A DNA stretch of 64,000 bases, taken from positions 33,023-97,022 of the forward strand of contig NZ_BAWW01000039.1 in NCBI RefSeq assembly GCF_000875975.1, read 5' to 3'. The notes beneath the pieces were generated by a model. The model was given only the letters and a program-made list of their open reading frames with translations. It searched no databases and had not been told where the DNA came from. Source of the DNA: Parachlamydia acanthamoebae (GTDB lineage Bacteria > Chlamydiota > Chlamydiia > Chlamydiales > Parachlamydiaceae). This document shows positions 1 to 8,662 of the stretch, piece after piece; the stretch's first letter is position 1, and every line of letters begins with the position of its first letter. Position numbers and translations under genes: made by a program.

Positions 1-108
1 ATCGCTCTATTACAAGCAAAAACAGTTGTTCAATTTGAAATTTTGAGTCAAGAGGGAAACTTAAAAGTCTCCCCCTCATTGATTGTGATGCAAATCGACG
101 CAGATTAA
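1..108 (+). CDS. C-terminal end of a protein cut by the window edge
   Basis: An open frame runs from the first base to a TAA at 106-108, giving 35 residues that end in SLIVMQIDAD. The fragment is too short to assign to a family. It converges on the nucleotide transporter gene: the two stop codons share the palindromic TTAA at 105-108, a tight tail-to-tail arrangement. The frame is accepted because it is open over its whole visible length and ends exactly where the opposite gene ends. Confidence 0.5.
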   Translation: MALLQAKTVVQFEILSQEGNLKVSPSLIVMQIDAD

Positions 109-1637
109 GCCGCCGGTTGCAATTGTTTTTGAACGGGGCTTGGCCCCATTTTAATTTGCACTCGATTCTTTAAAAAATACACGGCAGTAAGCCATCCAAG
201 AACAGAAATAATAATGATTGGAGTGAGGAAATGTGCGATACTTAAAACAGAACTCACACTCATGCATTCCATAAGCCCTACTTGAATCCAAGAAGAACCA
301 GATTTTCCAAAACGTGAAGCCACAACATCCACTGCGGCCTTCCCTTTTGTTTTCGTTTCTTCATCCAATGAAATGTAAGCCATCTCCTTGGTCGGATCAA
401 ACAAACAGTATTTCATCGATTTGCATGCCACATTATGTAAAGCACCACAAATCACAATAAGAGTCAAAGCGCTTGTTCCTATCGCCATAGGTGATTCCGC
501 ATAGTAGGCTTGAGAAAGATAGGTACCTAAAAAAATCGCGGAAACAACTCCAAGTACAATTGGAGTTAATTTGGCACCACCGCCCCACCCAAAAGTTCGA
601 ATAATATTTCCCCCAGCAAACAATGAGAGGAAAAGAGATAGCCACCCTGTAATAGAAGAAATAAGGCCCATAAAAGCTTGATAATCATTCGAATCGGGGT
701 ACTTCAATTTTAGCGTCGCTTTCCAAAGGACTTCAACCATATTCACAGAAAGACTATAGCCGATCACCATCAAAGCAATGCATCCTAAATTGGGAGAAAA
801 TAGAATGTGGACTAAACTTTCTTTCAAAGACAAAGCTGTATCCTTCTTTTCACGCGCTACAAATTGCTCACCATTTTTGGCAATGTTCCGATCCATTAAC
901 CAATATACACCAATAATCACCAAATTCACCAAAGTCACAAAACCCATGAGATACTGAATTGTCAATAAATACTGGCTATTCACAAAAGATTGCGTAAAAT
1001 ACCAAATCAGGTAGCCCGCAGCAATGATTCCGACATGCCCACCCGCCGATAAGATCGTGTAAAATCTAGAGGCTTCTTTGATCGTATTAATTTGATTTGC
1101 AAATCCCCAAAAAAGTAGGCCTATTACGACTCCACCCCAAAGTTCTGCCATGAGAAAGAATAAAGAATCCATCCAATTGCGATAGACAGCCACCCAATGC
1201 CCTCGTTCTTCTCCAAGTACAGAGAGCAGCCAATTGGCAGATTCTGTGGGAGAGAGTAAATCGCGATTGGGATAAAGGAAAAAGCCATATATAGCAAAAA
1301 AGGCAAGGAATGGAAATAAAGTGAAATAAAATAACCGGGAGGAGGAAAGATGATTGCTGAGCTTGGAATAAACAATCATAAAGAGAAAAGCAAAGAACAA
1401 AACAAAAGAGCCTTTTAAGATCGGGATAGTTTCGGCTCCAAACCCTTTTGTCACAATTAAGGTATCTTTCGTCGCATGAAGAATTGCAAAGTTGAATGAA
1501 ACACAAAATTTTAAGAGGATGAGAGAAAACACTTTTTTATTTTCGAAACAATGAACAGGCCATAATCTCCTGCGCCATTTGCTTAATTCGTCGGAAGGCT
1601 CCGCACTGTGTTCGTCTATGTGAGAAATACAACTCAT
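105..1637 (-). CDS. ADP/ATP translocase-type nucleotide transporter (NTT/Tlc family)
   Basis: This is a 510-residue inner-membrane protein with about 12 hydrophobic segments, the usual size for the NTT/Tlc family. Intracellular bacteria use this family to exchange host ATP for ADP or to import nucleotides. The N-terminal block WRRRLWPVH followed by KKVFSLILLKFCVSFNFAIL and TKDTLIVT matches the signature region of chlamydial Npt1, and the LWG and FWGFANQI blocks are also typical. Where Npt1 has Arg-Asp before TKDTL, this protein has His-Ala, so it may be a paralogue with another substrate (for example nucleotide import or NAD) rather than the classical energy parasite. The start at 1637 is preceded by an AGGAG about 10 bases upstream. 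The family call is firm; the substrate is not. Confidence 0.93.
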   Translation of the reverse strand: MSCISHIDEHSAEPSDELSKWRRRLWPVHCFENKKVFSLILLKFCVSFNFAILHATKDTLIVTKGFGAETIPILKGSFVLFFAFLFMIVYSKLSNHLSSSRLFYFTLFPFLAFFAIYGFFLYPNRDLLSPTESANWLLSVLGEERGHWVAVYRNWMDSLFFLMAELWGGVVIGLLFWGFANQINTIKEASRFYTILSAGGHVGIIAAGYLIWYFTQSFVNSQYLLTIQYLMGFVTLVNLVIIGVYWLMDRNIAKNGEQFVAREKKDTALSLKESLVHILFSPNLGCIALMVIGYSLSVNMVEVLWKATLKLKYPDSNDYQAFMGLISSITGWLSLFLSLFAGGNIIRTFGWGGGAKLTPIVLGVVSAIFLGTYLSQAYYAESPMAIGTSALTLIVICGALHNVACKSMKYCLFDPTKEMAYISLDEETKTKGKAAVDVVASRFGKSGSSWIQVGLMECMSVSSVLSIAHFLTPIIIISVLGWLTAVYFLKNRVQIKMGPSPVQKQLQPAA

Positions 1638-1900
1638 GTTAAAAAATCTCCTATAGAGAAACTTTCACTGTTATGTATCATGATTAATGGGATATTTTTT
1701 TGCATCAAAGTCCAATAACTATTAGCAGTATATTTTTTTTTGCTTTCCAAAAAAGGCTATCAAACAAACAGTTTTTATTCAAGAGGTTTAAAATAAACAC
1801 ATTCGCTCTTCTTCGGACCTCGTAATTTTGCTTATATGTTTTTTTTACAAACCATTTATCGAAATCTGAAGATAATCATTTCCCCAAAAAAAATGATTTC

Positions 1901-3013
1901 TTATCCCTCTACGACGCCCAATAATCGAATAGGCGCTTCGGTCCCACATGTGCGAATAGGAATCACCATCACATGTCCTCCAGTTGGAGGCATTTGAAGA
2001 GCATTCGCAATATTCTCTACAATAAATTTACCCGCTCCTAAAATGAGCGCATGTACCGGAAATCCTTCAGTGGAACGGTCTGGTGAAAGCGTATCAATTC
2101 CTATTCCAGCTATAGATTTGGAAATCAGATATTCTGCTGCAGATTTTGAAATATTGGGAAATTGGTATTGATTATGATACTTAACGGGCTCTTCCCAATA
2201 TTTGTCCCAACCCGTACAAAAAACCACAAAGTCATTCGGCCTTAGCTCTCTATGTAATCTTTCAAAATTTTGAATATCCTGAGAATTAATTGTATAATGC
2301 GCATGCGCTCGATCTGAAACATCAATCACTACGCAGGGTCTAATCAATGACTCCAAAGAGAATCCTTCAACCGTCTTCCCCCCTGAAATACAATGAGCAG
2401 GAGCATCCATGTGGGTTCCCACACCAGCAAACATTTCAATGTGCTGGACAACGAATAGGTCCTGTGGATCTGAAATGGTAGCATGTTGAAAGCCACATGT
2501 CATATCCCAAGTGGGGATAGTATCTTTCAAAACATGTGTCAAATCTATCCACTTAAAAATGGATAGAGAGAGAATCTTTTGCAGGTACACCCTTGAAAAG
2601 GCAGATCCTTGCTCCGACTTAAATAGGGGCTTAAATCCCTGAGCTCGATAAAAGTTAAATGTATGGAGAGACGCGGGATGATTTTCCCTGGGACTCAGAG
2701 TTTCTACGGTTAATGAACAGCATCCCTGTGACAAACAAAATGCCTCTGCATAAAGCATTAAGGCTCTTCCTATTCCTTTTTGACGATCCTCTTTTTTAAC
2801 TCCTAGCCAAAAGAGATGAGCTGTCTTTGGATAGGGAAATGCAAGGCAAATTAGTCCCTTACACTCTGTATTTTGAATCCATCCGAAACAACATTTTTCG
2901 CTCACATCTTGCGCATAAACGTCTGAAATCCCAAGCTCCTCGGACAAAGTAACAGTCATTTCACGGAAGGCTTTCTCGGCATCTAAAGGATTTAGCTTAA
3001 AGATAGGCTGCAT
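1901..3013 (-). CDS. GNAT acetyltransferase fused to a cyclase-family (kynurenine formamidase-like) hydrolase
   Basis: Two domains lie in one open frame. Residues 1 to about 140 form a GNAT domain with the acetyl-CoA loop KEDRQKGIGRALM. From about residue 155 comes a cyclase domain of the PF04199 type, with the metal-binding signature GVGTHMDAPAH (HxGTHxDxPxH-like) and a late EAPIR segment. Cyclase members hydrolyse amides or lactones, for example N-formylkynurenine. I place the start at 3013 because that ATG follows AAAGG at 8 bases, while the ATG at 3034 has no ribosome site. With this start the gene begins 10 bases after the exporter upstream stops, so the two are probably co-transcribed. 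The pairing suggests modification or hydrolysis and export of a small amine or amide. The substrate is unknown. Confidence 0.85.
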   Translation of the reverse strand: MQPIFKLNPLDAEKAFREMTVTLSEELGISDVYAQDVSEKCCFGWIQNTECKGLICLAFPYPKTAHLFWLGVKKEDRQKGIGRALMLYAEAFCLSQGCCSLTVETLSPRENHPASLHTFNFYRAQGFKPLFKSEQGSAFSRVYLQKILSLSIFKWIDLTHVLKDTIPTWDMTCGFQHATISDPQDLFVVQHIEMFAGVGTHMDAPAHCISGGKTVEGFSLESLIRPCVVIDVSDRAHAHYTINSQDIQNFERLHRELRPNDFVVFCTGWDKYWEEPVKYHNQYQFPNISKSAAEYLISKSIAGIGIDTLSPDRSTEGFPVHALILGAGKFIVENIANALQMPPTGGHVMVIPIRTCGTEAPIRLLGVVEG

Positions 3014-3023
3014 CGATTTGCCT

Positions 3024-3959
3024 TTATGCCGCATGTTGAGGAGATAATGTCTTTGTCGCTCGAATGCCGTAAATCACGGCACTTAATAACACACCGATGC
3101 CAAAAAATTCTCCAAGTGGGGGCAAGCGCTGTTCAAACGCATAAACAAACAGTAATCCAAAAATGGTTTCAAAAATGGTCAGTTGTCCAGCCATTGTGAC
3201 CGGTAAATAAAGACTTGCTTTATTCCAAAGATACGCACCAAACCAAGAACATACCACACCTAAAATTAAGCAACCGATTAAAAAGCGATATAAAGCCGAA
3301 TTGAGAGTGGTATATTTTTCTAATTCAAAATCACTAAAAAAGAAAAACAATCCAAATCCCCATAAAAAAGCCCAGAATAGAGTGGAAACACCAACTAAGG
3401 TAGACCATGTTGTCGAAGTCATTTCTGGAGTACTTTTTAAGAATTGTGAATTGGCAACCACATACCAACTCCAAGCAAAAACAGAGACAAAACTTCCGAT
3501 AATTCCAAAACCATATTCAGAAAATGATTGAGCACCTCTCAGATAAGGAAAATTAATGCCAATCAATCCCAATAAAATAAGAAGGGAAGGAAGAATTAAA
3601 CTTTTAAAATTTCTTGAGTTTTCCATCCAACTTCCATAAAAAGAAATTGTGATGGGACTAATGCTTAAAACGAGAGTGCATACGGCCGGATTTGAATAGC
3701 GCAATGCCAGAACTAAACAAGTATAGTACAGGACCGTGGACACAAAAGAAAAACCAAGCGCACGCAACCAAATCTCTAAAGGATAGGATTTTCTAAGCTT
3801 GCTTTGGCTTAAAAAAATACTGAGAGAAATGAAACCATAGACAAGATATCGCCCCAAAACAACCTCAAAAGAGCTAAACTCATTCATCAGTTGCGGAATA
3901 ATAAATATCAATCCCCAGACAAAACAGGCAGCTAAAGCAAATACAATTCCCTTGAACAT
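3024..3959 (-). CDS. EamA/DMT-superfamily permease
   Basis: This is a 311-residue polytopic protein with about ten hydrophobic segments in two halves of five, the EamA (drug/metabolite transporter) layout. It starts MFKGIVFALAACFVWG, a typical first helix of the family, and carries the charged loop after helix 2. The ATG at 3959 is preferred to an upstream TTG at 3971. It lies directly upstream of the GNAT-cyclase gene and almost certainly shares its transcript. Family members export amino acids, amines or drugs. Nothing in the sequence fixes the substrate. Confidence 0.88.
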   Translation of the reverse strand: MFKGIVFALAACFVWGLIFIIPQLMNEFSSFEVVLGRYLVYGFISLSIFLSQSKLRKSYPLEIWLRALGFSFVSTVLYYTCLVLALRYSNPAVCTLVLSISPITISFYGSWMENSRNFKSLILPSLLILLGLIGINFPYLRGAQSFSEYGFGIIGSFVSVFAWSWYVVANSQFLKSTPEMTSTTWSTLVGVSTLFWAFLWGFGLFFFFSDFELEKYTTLNSALYRFLIGCLILGVVCSWFGAYLWNKASLYLPVTMAGQLTIFETIFGLLFVYAFEQRLPPLGEFFGIGVLLSAVIYGIRATKTLSPQHAA

Positions 3960-4063
3960 AAATGAAATCAATCTTAAAGTTTAAATAAGCTTTGGGCAAA
4001 CATGCAATTTATTTTATAGAATGATTCAAAATGTCGCAATTATTTAGTAAATAAAGGAAGATT

Positions 4064-4474
4064 ATGCGTTTTATTTTTCTTTCTCTAACCCTACTCTTTA
4101 ATCTAGCATTTCACAATGCCAAGGCTGAGCAATCTATGATTTCAGATAATTCGCATGATTCTCCCCCTAAGTTTTTATATAAAATCATCTCAACAGATGA
4201 CTGGCAAAAAAGCATGCAAAGTAAAAGCATTGTGCTTTCTCCGATTGATAAAGACTTTATCCATCTCGCCGAAGAAGAACAAATTTCTCATATTGTTCAA
4301 AAATTTTGGTTTGGGAAAAATTACGTTCTATTAAAGCTAGCTGCGAACAAATTAAAAGGACGTTTGATCTATGAAAGGAATCCTGGAGGGAAGACAAAAT
4401 ATTTTCATCTCTACGAAGGTGGGATTTTTTTTGATGCCGTCTTAGAAGCAACAGTGGTTAAGGTTACTAGATGA
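4064..4474 (+). CDS. Secreted DUF952-like protein
   Basis: A 136-residue protein with a clear signal peptide (MRFIFLSLTLLFNLAFHNAKA, cleavage probably after AKA). The mature part matches the DUF952 pattern: an N-terminal FLYKIIS...W, then the FIHLAEEEQ block (family form: GFIHLS..Q), a LLKL strand, and a C-terminal GGKTKYFHLYEG block. DUF952 proteins are small and of unknown function; I recall them being placed in the ADP-ribosyltransferase-like fold clan. Most are cytoplasmic, so a signal peptide is unusual and could indicate a secreted factor. The gene is monocistronic and convergent with the interrupted methyltransferase. Confidence 0.75.
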   Translation: MRFIFLSLTLLFNLAFHNAKAEQSMISDNSHDSPPKFLYKIISTDDWQKSMQSKSIVLSPIDKDFIHLAEEEQISHIVQKFWFGKNYVLLKLAANKLKGRLIYERNPGGKTKYFHLYEGGIFFDAVLEATVVKVTR

Positions 4475-4479
4475 AAAAA

Positions 4480-4508
4480 AACAAAAGTGTGATTTACACA
4501 CCTTTGTT
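4480..4508 (-). terminator. Intrinsic terminator of the methyltransferase pseudogene
   Basis: An inverted repeat of 12 paired bases with one mismatch (arms 4480-4491 and 4497-4508) encloses a short AT loop. On the minus strand it is followed by a run of seven T. It lies 11 bases after the minus-strand stop at 4520. The same hairpin follows the plus-strand DUF952 stop at 4474, so it may act in both directions. Confidence 0.75.
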
Positions 4509-4519
4509 TCGCTTTAACA

Positions 4520-5149
4520 TTAATGAAATCTCTTGCGCGCGATACAATGAAAGCGACGTGTTGGAAGCTCTCGGAAATCAAATTGCTCGAACCACTGAAT
4601 TTCAAAGTTTTTCAATAAATCCATAATCGCTTGCACCGAGTAATGTCTAACAACAAATTGATTCTCGGCAACATGCAATCCCCAATCATTAAATTCTTTG
4701 AACCCATTCACATAATTTCCCTGAGAAAATGAATGCTCACAAATTAAAAAATCGGAAACATAAAGAATTCCTTTGTTTTTCAAAACTCTCCAAATATCTG
4801 CCATTAGCAGTTCGCGTTCCAGCGCATTCGATATATGATGAAGAGCTGAAGAGAGCACAACCGCGTCAAGAGAAGCATCTAAGCAAGGGATGTGCATTCC
4901 CTTTTCCAGAACACGTAGATCCAGCTCTGGATAAATGAGTTTCCCTCTTTCGATAGCGATTGAAGAGGAATCAAATCCGATGAGATTTCAGTATCCGTTA
5001 GCTTTAAATTCATACAATAAATGGCCCTGATTGCACCCATAGTCCACAATTTGAGACTGCAAAGTCAAAAAGGGGTGCAACTTATCTAGAAAAAAAGATT
5101 CTTCACATTCTTTAGCAACGATCATATTCCAATGTTCTTGAGCTAACAT
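4520..5149 (-). pseudogene. Class I SAM-dependent methyltransferase interrupted by one in-frame UGA
   Basis: Reading from an ATG at 5149 (AGGA about 8 bases upstream) gives MLAQEHWNMIVAKECEESFF and then a SAM-binding motif I, VDYGCNQGHLLYEF. A TGA follows at 4988-4990. The same frame then continues without another lesion as NLIGFDSSSIAIERG (motif II region), LDAVVLSSALHHI (post-motif with HH) and LKNKGILYVSDF, to a normal stop at 4520. The whole would be about 209 residues, the normal size for a small class I methyltransferase of the Methyltransf_11/23 type. Only one codon is wrong, at a loop position between motif I and the following strand. This may be a recent nonsense mutation, a sequencing error or readthrough. 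If truncated, the 5' part lacks most of the fold. Confidence 0.8.
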
Positions 5150-5186
5150 AAGATCTGTCCTGATATAAATAATGTTTTGTGTAATA

Positions 5187-5606
5187 TTACAAATTTTTCC
5201 TTAGAAAATACATTTTAGATTGCTTTTCATAGCCTTCTCTAATGAATTCGACGTGATATCCTAGCTTTTGATAAAAAGGGAAAGCTTCCCAATCCATCGT
5301 TGTAACGGTTAAAAAGGTACAATTTCTTTCCTTGGCCACCTTTTCTGATTCTGTCATTAAACGGGTGCCCCATCCCTGATTTCGAAGGGGTTTGTCTATC
5401 CATAGCATGTCGACATACAAACAACCATAGTAAGTTACCCCATGAAGCCCACCCTTGATATTTTCTTTTTCATCTTTAATAAAGATCCCAAAAGAACGGA
5501 TGGGAGCCATGTGCTTTGCAGCGTAAGCTCCCTTATTGATTCCTTGCAAAAGCGTAGAAGCTTCTTTTTCAGAAACCTCTTCATTTATTTGTAAAGTGAA
5601 CGGCAT
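5187..5606 (-). CDS. GNAT-family N-acetyltransferase
   Basis: A 139-residue single-domain GNAT. The acetyl-CoA binding loop is KPLRNQGWGTRLM (R/QxxGxG form), preceded by the strand YVDMLWI and followed by FYQKLGYHVEFIREGY, the usual last motif. It resembles small YjhA/YdjM-type GNATs. The start codon is 5 bases after the stop of the 727-residue repeat protein upstream, so the two are probably translated from one message. The substrate is unknown. Confidence 0.88.
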   Translation of the reverse strand: MPFTLQINEEVSEKEASTLLQGINKGAYAAKHMAPIRSFGIFIKDEKENIKGGLHGVTYYGCLYVDMLWIDKPLRNQGWGTRLMTESEKVAKERNCTFLTVTTMDWEAFPFYQKLGYHVEFIREGYEKQSKMYFLRKNL

Positions 5607-5611
5607 AAATT

Positions 5612-7795
5612 TTATTTCGCTATTGGTTCAAAAACATTCTCTTTATTTTTATTTATCTCTAACCAACGCTTTTGTTTATCCGTAAGCATTTTAATATGCT
5701 CTCCATCTAAAAATGGTTTCGCTAAATGAAAGGCTTCGCTTGGTAATTGGGGTAATAGCCTACGTGTTCTGAGACTACTTTCAGGCCACATTTTATCGAA
5801 ACTTTCTTTTGTAAGCTTCGAATAGTCAAAAGCAAGAACTTGCTGATCACTTAAAGCGGTCCAGTGTCCTTCCAAAAAGAATGGAATGAGTTGATAGAGC
5901 TTTTCTATGGGTAATACTTGAATCTTTTTTTCGAAATTTGAATTCTGAGCTGAAAAAATTTCATAAAATATAGCCGAGTCAATCTTCGTATAGTCTAATT
6001 GACTTAACACACCCAAACTTAGCTTTCCCCAATCCCCTTCTGTAAAATACGGAATAAGTGCGTTTATCGATTGTATAGATAATTTTTCCAATAAATTCCA
6101 TTTTTCCTCGCTTTCTCGACTAAATATTGACTCAAATGCCTTTTGATCAATTTCGTGTTTTGAAAAGTCAAAATAAATGATCTGTTTTGGAGTTAACTGT
6201 TTCCAATGTCCGGTGTAAAAATGGGGATAAGCATGGTAGATTTGATGCGTGGATAAGGATTTAATTAAATCATAGCCCAATGTTTTGCTAAAAAACCTCT
6301 TTAAAACATCCTGATCAATTTCAGAAAAATCTAACTGGATAATCTGATCTTTGGCCAAATAATCCCAATGACGGTCCGTAAAATATTTTTTCACATAGTT
6401 AATCTGAAGATCGCTCAATTTTCGAAACAACTTAGGAATCTTAGGTCCATTAAAAATGGCATCAAAATCCGTTTGTTTCATCAGAGAATAGTCAAGACCT
6501 AAAATTTGATCTTCGGTAAATTTTCTCCAATCTTCTACTGAAAGGAATTTTCTGATCTCGTTTATTTGACATGAACTTAAAGCTCGTAAAAGCGCATCTG
6601 AACGTTCAGATTGATTAAAAATTGCCGCAAAAATTTCTTCGTTTTTAATATGAACAAAATGTAAGGCCAAAATTTGTTCATCTTTTAAGCGAGAAAATAA
6701 TCTCGGAGGAATATTATTGACACAGTTATTAATTTGTATTGAAGTCAGCATGTGCACACGTGATTCAGAAATGAAGAACATCTCAATTTGCTCTGTTGAC
6801 ATATGCTTTATCTGAAGATCTTGGATAACTGAATCTGAAAATAAACAAAAAGCAAGAGGAGGAAGATGGGTCATCCATTCGTTAATCCGTTTTGCCCCTA
6901 ATTGATATAAATGAATCAAAGAGATCCCTTGAATGTGTTTTGGAGAGACTATGGTAGAGTCTAATTTCTCTTTGTGCTTCTCAGCTAGATCAATCAGCCT
7001 TTTTCTTAAAACTCTTTCAACAAATTCCGGGTCAACATGTCCTATTATTGTTAACGTTAACAGCGGAAATTCTTTATCTGAAATAAGTCCGAATTTTAAA
7101 AATGATTCTTTCCATGCGGGAATAAAATCCCCCAAAATTAGCTCACAATGGCGAATACTCTCTAATCTTTTTTTAAGTTGCATTGCTTGGTCGAAATTTT
7201 CCAATCGCGTCGACATAGCCTTTATTGCAACATTTGTTGAAGAACAATCCATCACCTTCAGAAAATCTACAAGTGGAGTATTTAAAAATTCCTCAGACAG
7301 AAAATATTTTCTCGCTAAAGGCTTATTTAATGCATGCTTTTCCGCATTGATTTGTAAGCTTAAAATAGGAGGAAGTTCTTCTTCCTGCTTTATATCGGCC
7401 TCAGTTTTTACATGTTTTATGACCGATTTTTTTTTATTTACAGAAGGAGATGCATGACCAAAATTATTCCTTCCTACATCGATTAAAAGAGCAAAACGTA
7501 TACCTGTCTTGTTTCTTTTTATATACTTTCGAAAACGTCGAGACAAATAGATAGATCCAAAAGAAAAAAGAAGGGATAAACCCGCAAAAACCTTTCTAAA
7601 CGCCATTTCACGCTTTGAAAAAAGCCGCACTTTTTTTGCAACTAACTTATAGCGCCTACCTTGATAGTCTTCTCCAACGGGAAGAGCATTTTCATCGATA
7701 ATTCGATCTTTATCCTCAAATTGGACTTCACCCCACTTAGAAAAAGAATCCATTTCCTCGAGGCTTTTTATAAAGAGAACTCTACTCATAGTCAT
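5612..7795 (-). CDS. Large membrane-associated protein with about 55-residue tandem repeats, unknown function
   Basis: A 727-residue protein with no family I recognise. Residues about 66-84 form one hydrophobic segment flanked by Arg/Lys, so it may be anchored with the C-terminal 640 residues on one side. From about residue 370 to the end there are six to seven degenerate repeats of 54-58 residues with the pattern LSxxQIxxxxxxF, then W, then LxxxQIxxLDFS and a phenylalanine-rich helix. The tryptophans fall near residues 423, 477, 531, 589 and 645. The repeats look helical and could form a solenoid. Chlamydiae carry many lineage-specific repeat proteins, some of them effectors or inclusion-membrane proteins. 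That role is an inference here. The start has no strong ribosome site; an ATG at 7789 is an alternative. Confidence 0.8.
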   Translation of the reverse strand: MTMSRVLFIKSLEEMDSFSKWGEVQFEDKDRIIDENALPVGEDYQGRRYKLVAKKVRLFSKREMAFRKVFAGLSLLFSFGSIYLSRRFRKYIKRNKTGIRFALLIDVGRNNFGHASPSVNKKKSVIKHVKTEADIKQEEELPPILSLQINAEKHALNKPLARKYFLSEEFLNTPLVDFLKVMDCSSTNVAIKAMSTRLENFDQAMQLKKRLESIRHCELILGDFIPAWKESFLKFGLISDKEFPLLTLTIIGHVDPEFVERVLRKRLIDLAEKHKEKLDSTIVSPKHIQGISLIHLYQLGAKRINEWMTHLPPLAFCLFSDSVIQDLQIKHMSTEQIEMFFISESRVHMLTSIQINNCVNNIPPRLFSRLKDEQILALHFVHIKNEEIFAAIFNQSERSDALLRALSSCQINEIRKFLSVEDWRKFTEDQILGLDYSLMKQTDFDAIFNGPKIPKLFRKLSDLQINYVKKYFTDRHWDYLAKDQIIQLDFSEIDQDVLKRFFSKTLGYDLIKSLSTHQIYHAYPHFYTGHWKQLTPKQIIYFDFSKHEIDQKAFESIFSRESEEKWNLLEKLSIQSINALIPYFTEGDWGKLSLGVLSQLDYTKIDSAIFYEIFSAQNSNFEKKIQVLPIEKLYQLIPFFLEGHWTALSDQQVLAFDYSKLTKESFDKMWPESSLRTRRLLPQLPSEAFHLAKPFLDGEHIKMLTDKQKRWLEINKNKENVFEPIAK

Positions 7796-8128
7796 TTCAT
7801 TTGTTTAAATCATTTGGTTCGTAATCGATCATGTTTTCATAATTCTGTGAGAAGGTTTTTTTTCTTAAAACATTTAAAAACCTTCTTTAATTCCTCATTT
7901 TTCAAAATCAAAAAGCAAAGATAAGAGAATAAAGTTTTTTTAAGAATTGGCGCAAGTAAATATGCAATCCTAATTTTACATTGTCATTCTCTCAAAAAAC
8001 TTGATCCACAAAAAAATACCTTTACCATTAATACCTAAATTTTTATATCAAAATTTTAAGAACCTCATTTAAGGGTTATTTCAAAAAGTTTTAAAATTCG
8101 AAATGTATATGTGAGGATTCCACGATAA
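7796..8128. other. 333-base divergent intergenic region
   Basis: A gene-free AT-rich region between the 727-residue repeat protein (minus) and the first collagen-like gene (plus). It must hold both promoters, but I see no convincing -35/-10 pair. A GAGGA at about 8112-8116 is the likely ribosome site for the gene at 8129. The one clear structure is the inverted repeat listed at 7851-7885. Confidence 0.6.
7851..7885. repeat. 10-bp inverted repeat in the divergent intergenic region
   Basis: Perfect 10-base arms (GAAGGTTTTT at 7851-7860 and its complement at 7876-7885) enclose a 15-base AT-rich loop. It begins 56 bases upstream of the minus-strand start at 7795. With no gene ending nearby it is not an obvious terminator. 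It could be a leader hairpin of the repeat-protein gene or a regulator site. Confidence 0.4.
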
Positions 8129-8656
8129 ATGAAAAAGCGCGCCTCCCTTTTGCTCATTTTGTTGTTTCTAATGCCAGTCCATTTATTCGCCATCCGATGT
8201 TGTCCTACCCCTTCTGGCCCTCCTGGAATTCCAGGTCCCATAGGCCCTACCGGTCCCACAGGCCCCACTGGTCCTGCGGGCCTCAATGGAATAAGTCCGA
8301 TAGGTCCGACGGGTCCGACAGGTGTTCAAGGCCCTACAGGTGCGGCAGGAACCAACCTTTTGAATATTTGCTTTCCGGGAGCATTCATCTATGGACGCAT
8401 TGCAATGCCTCTCTCTGGAAGCGTTACAGCACTTGGCCCTGGATATCTTTATACCGCCACACCAACCTCACTCACGATTTTTTATGCACCTGCCGTATTT
8501 GGGAATAGTGCCACGGCAGAAGGATTGCGAGGGGGAGCAACATCCGTAAGAGTCACACGTACGGGAGCTGAAGATTCTTCCATCATTATTTACGAAGTGG
8601 AACCTCCAGGCGCAGACTACATAAATTTTTTTATCACAAACTGCTCCTCCTTATAA
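8129..8656 (+). CDS. Secreted collagen-like protein 1
   Basis: A 175-residue protein with a signal peptide ([21 protein letters not shown]), then a Gly-X-Y collagen-like stretch (residues about 31-75) of some 15 triplets, mostly GPT or GPI and broken once by PI. A C-terminal domain of about 95 residues begins and ends with cysteines (LLNICF ... FFITNCSSL). The segment [10 protein letters not shown] in this domain is almost the same as in collagen-like protein 2, so the C-terminal domains are homologous. The plan of short head, collagen stalk and small C-terminal domain recalls Bacillus BclA and other bacterial collagen-like surface proteins, where the C-domain trimerises. Exported location is well supported; function is not known. 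Confidence 0.88.
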   Translation: MKKRASLLLILLFLMPVHLFAIRCCPTPSGPPGIPGPIGPTGPTGPTGPAGLNGISPIGPTGPTGVQGPTGAAGTNLLNICFPGAFIYGRIAMPLSGSVTALGPGYLYTATPTSLTIFYAPAVFGNSATAEGLRGGATSVRVTRTGAEDSSIIIYEVEPPGADYINFFITNCSSL

Positions 8657-8662
8657 AACACT

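Noticed and set aside
4988..4990. UGA as a selenocysteine codon in the methyltransferase
   Set aside because: The position is a loop between motif I and the next strand, where no Cys is expected, and no SECIS-like hairpin follows at once.
8065..8286. Minus-strand open frame with GPVGPVGP collagen-like repeats
   Set aside because: It is the complement of the plus-strand GGN-CCN repeat of collagen-like protein 1; repeated Gly-Pro codons read as Gly-Pro on both strands. The plus-strand protein has the signal peptide and ribosome site.
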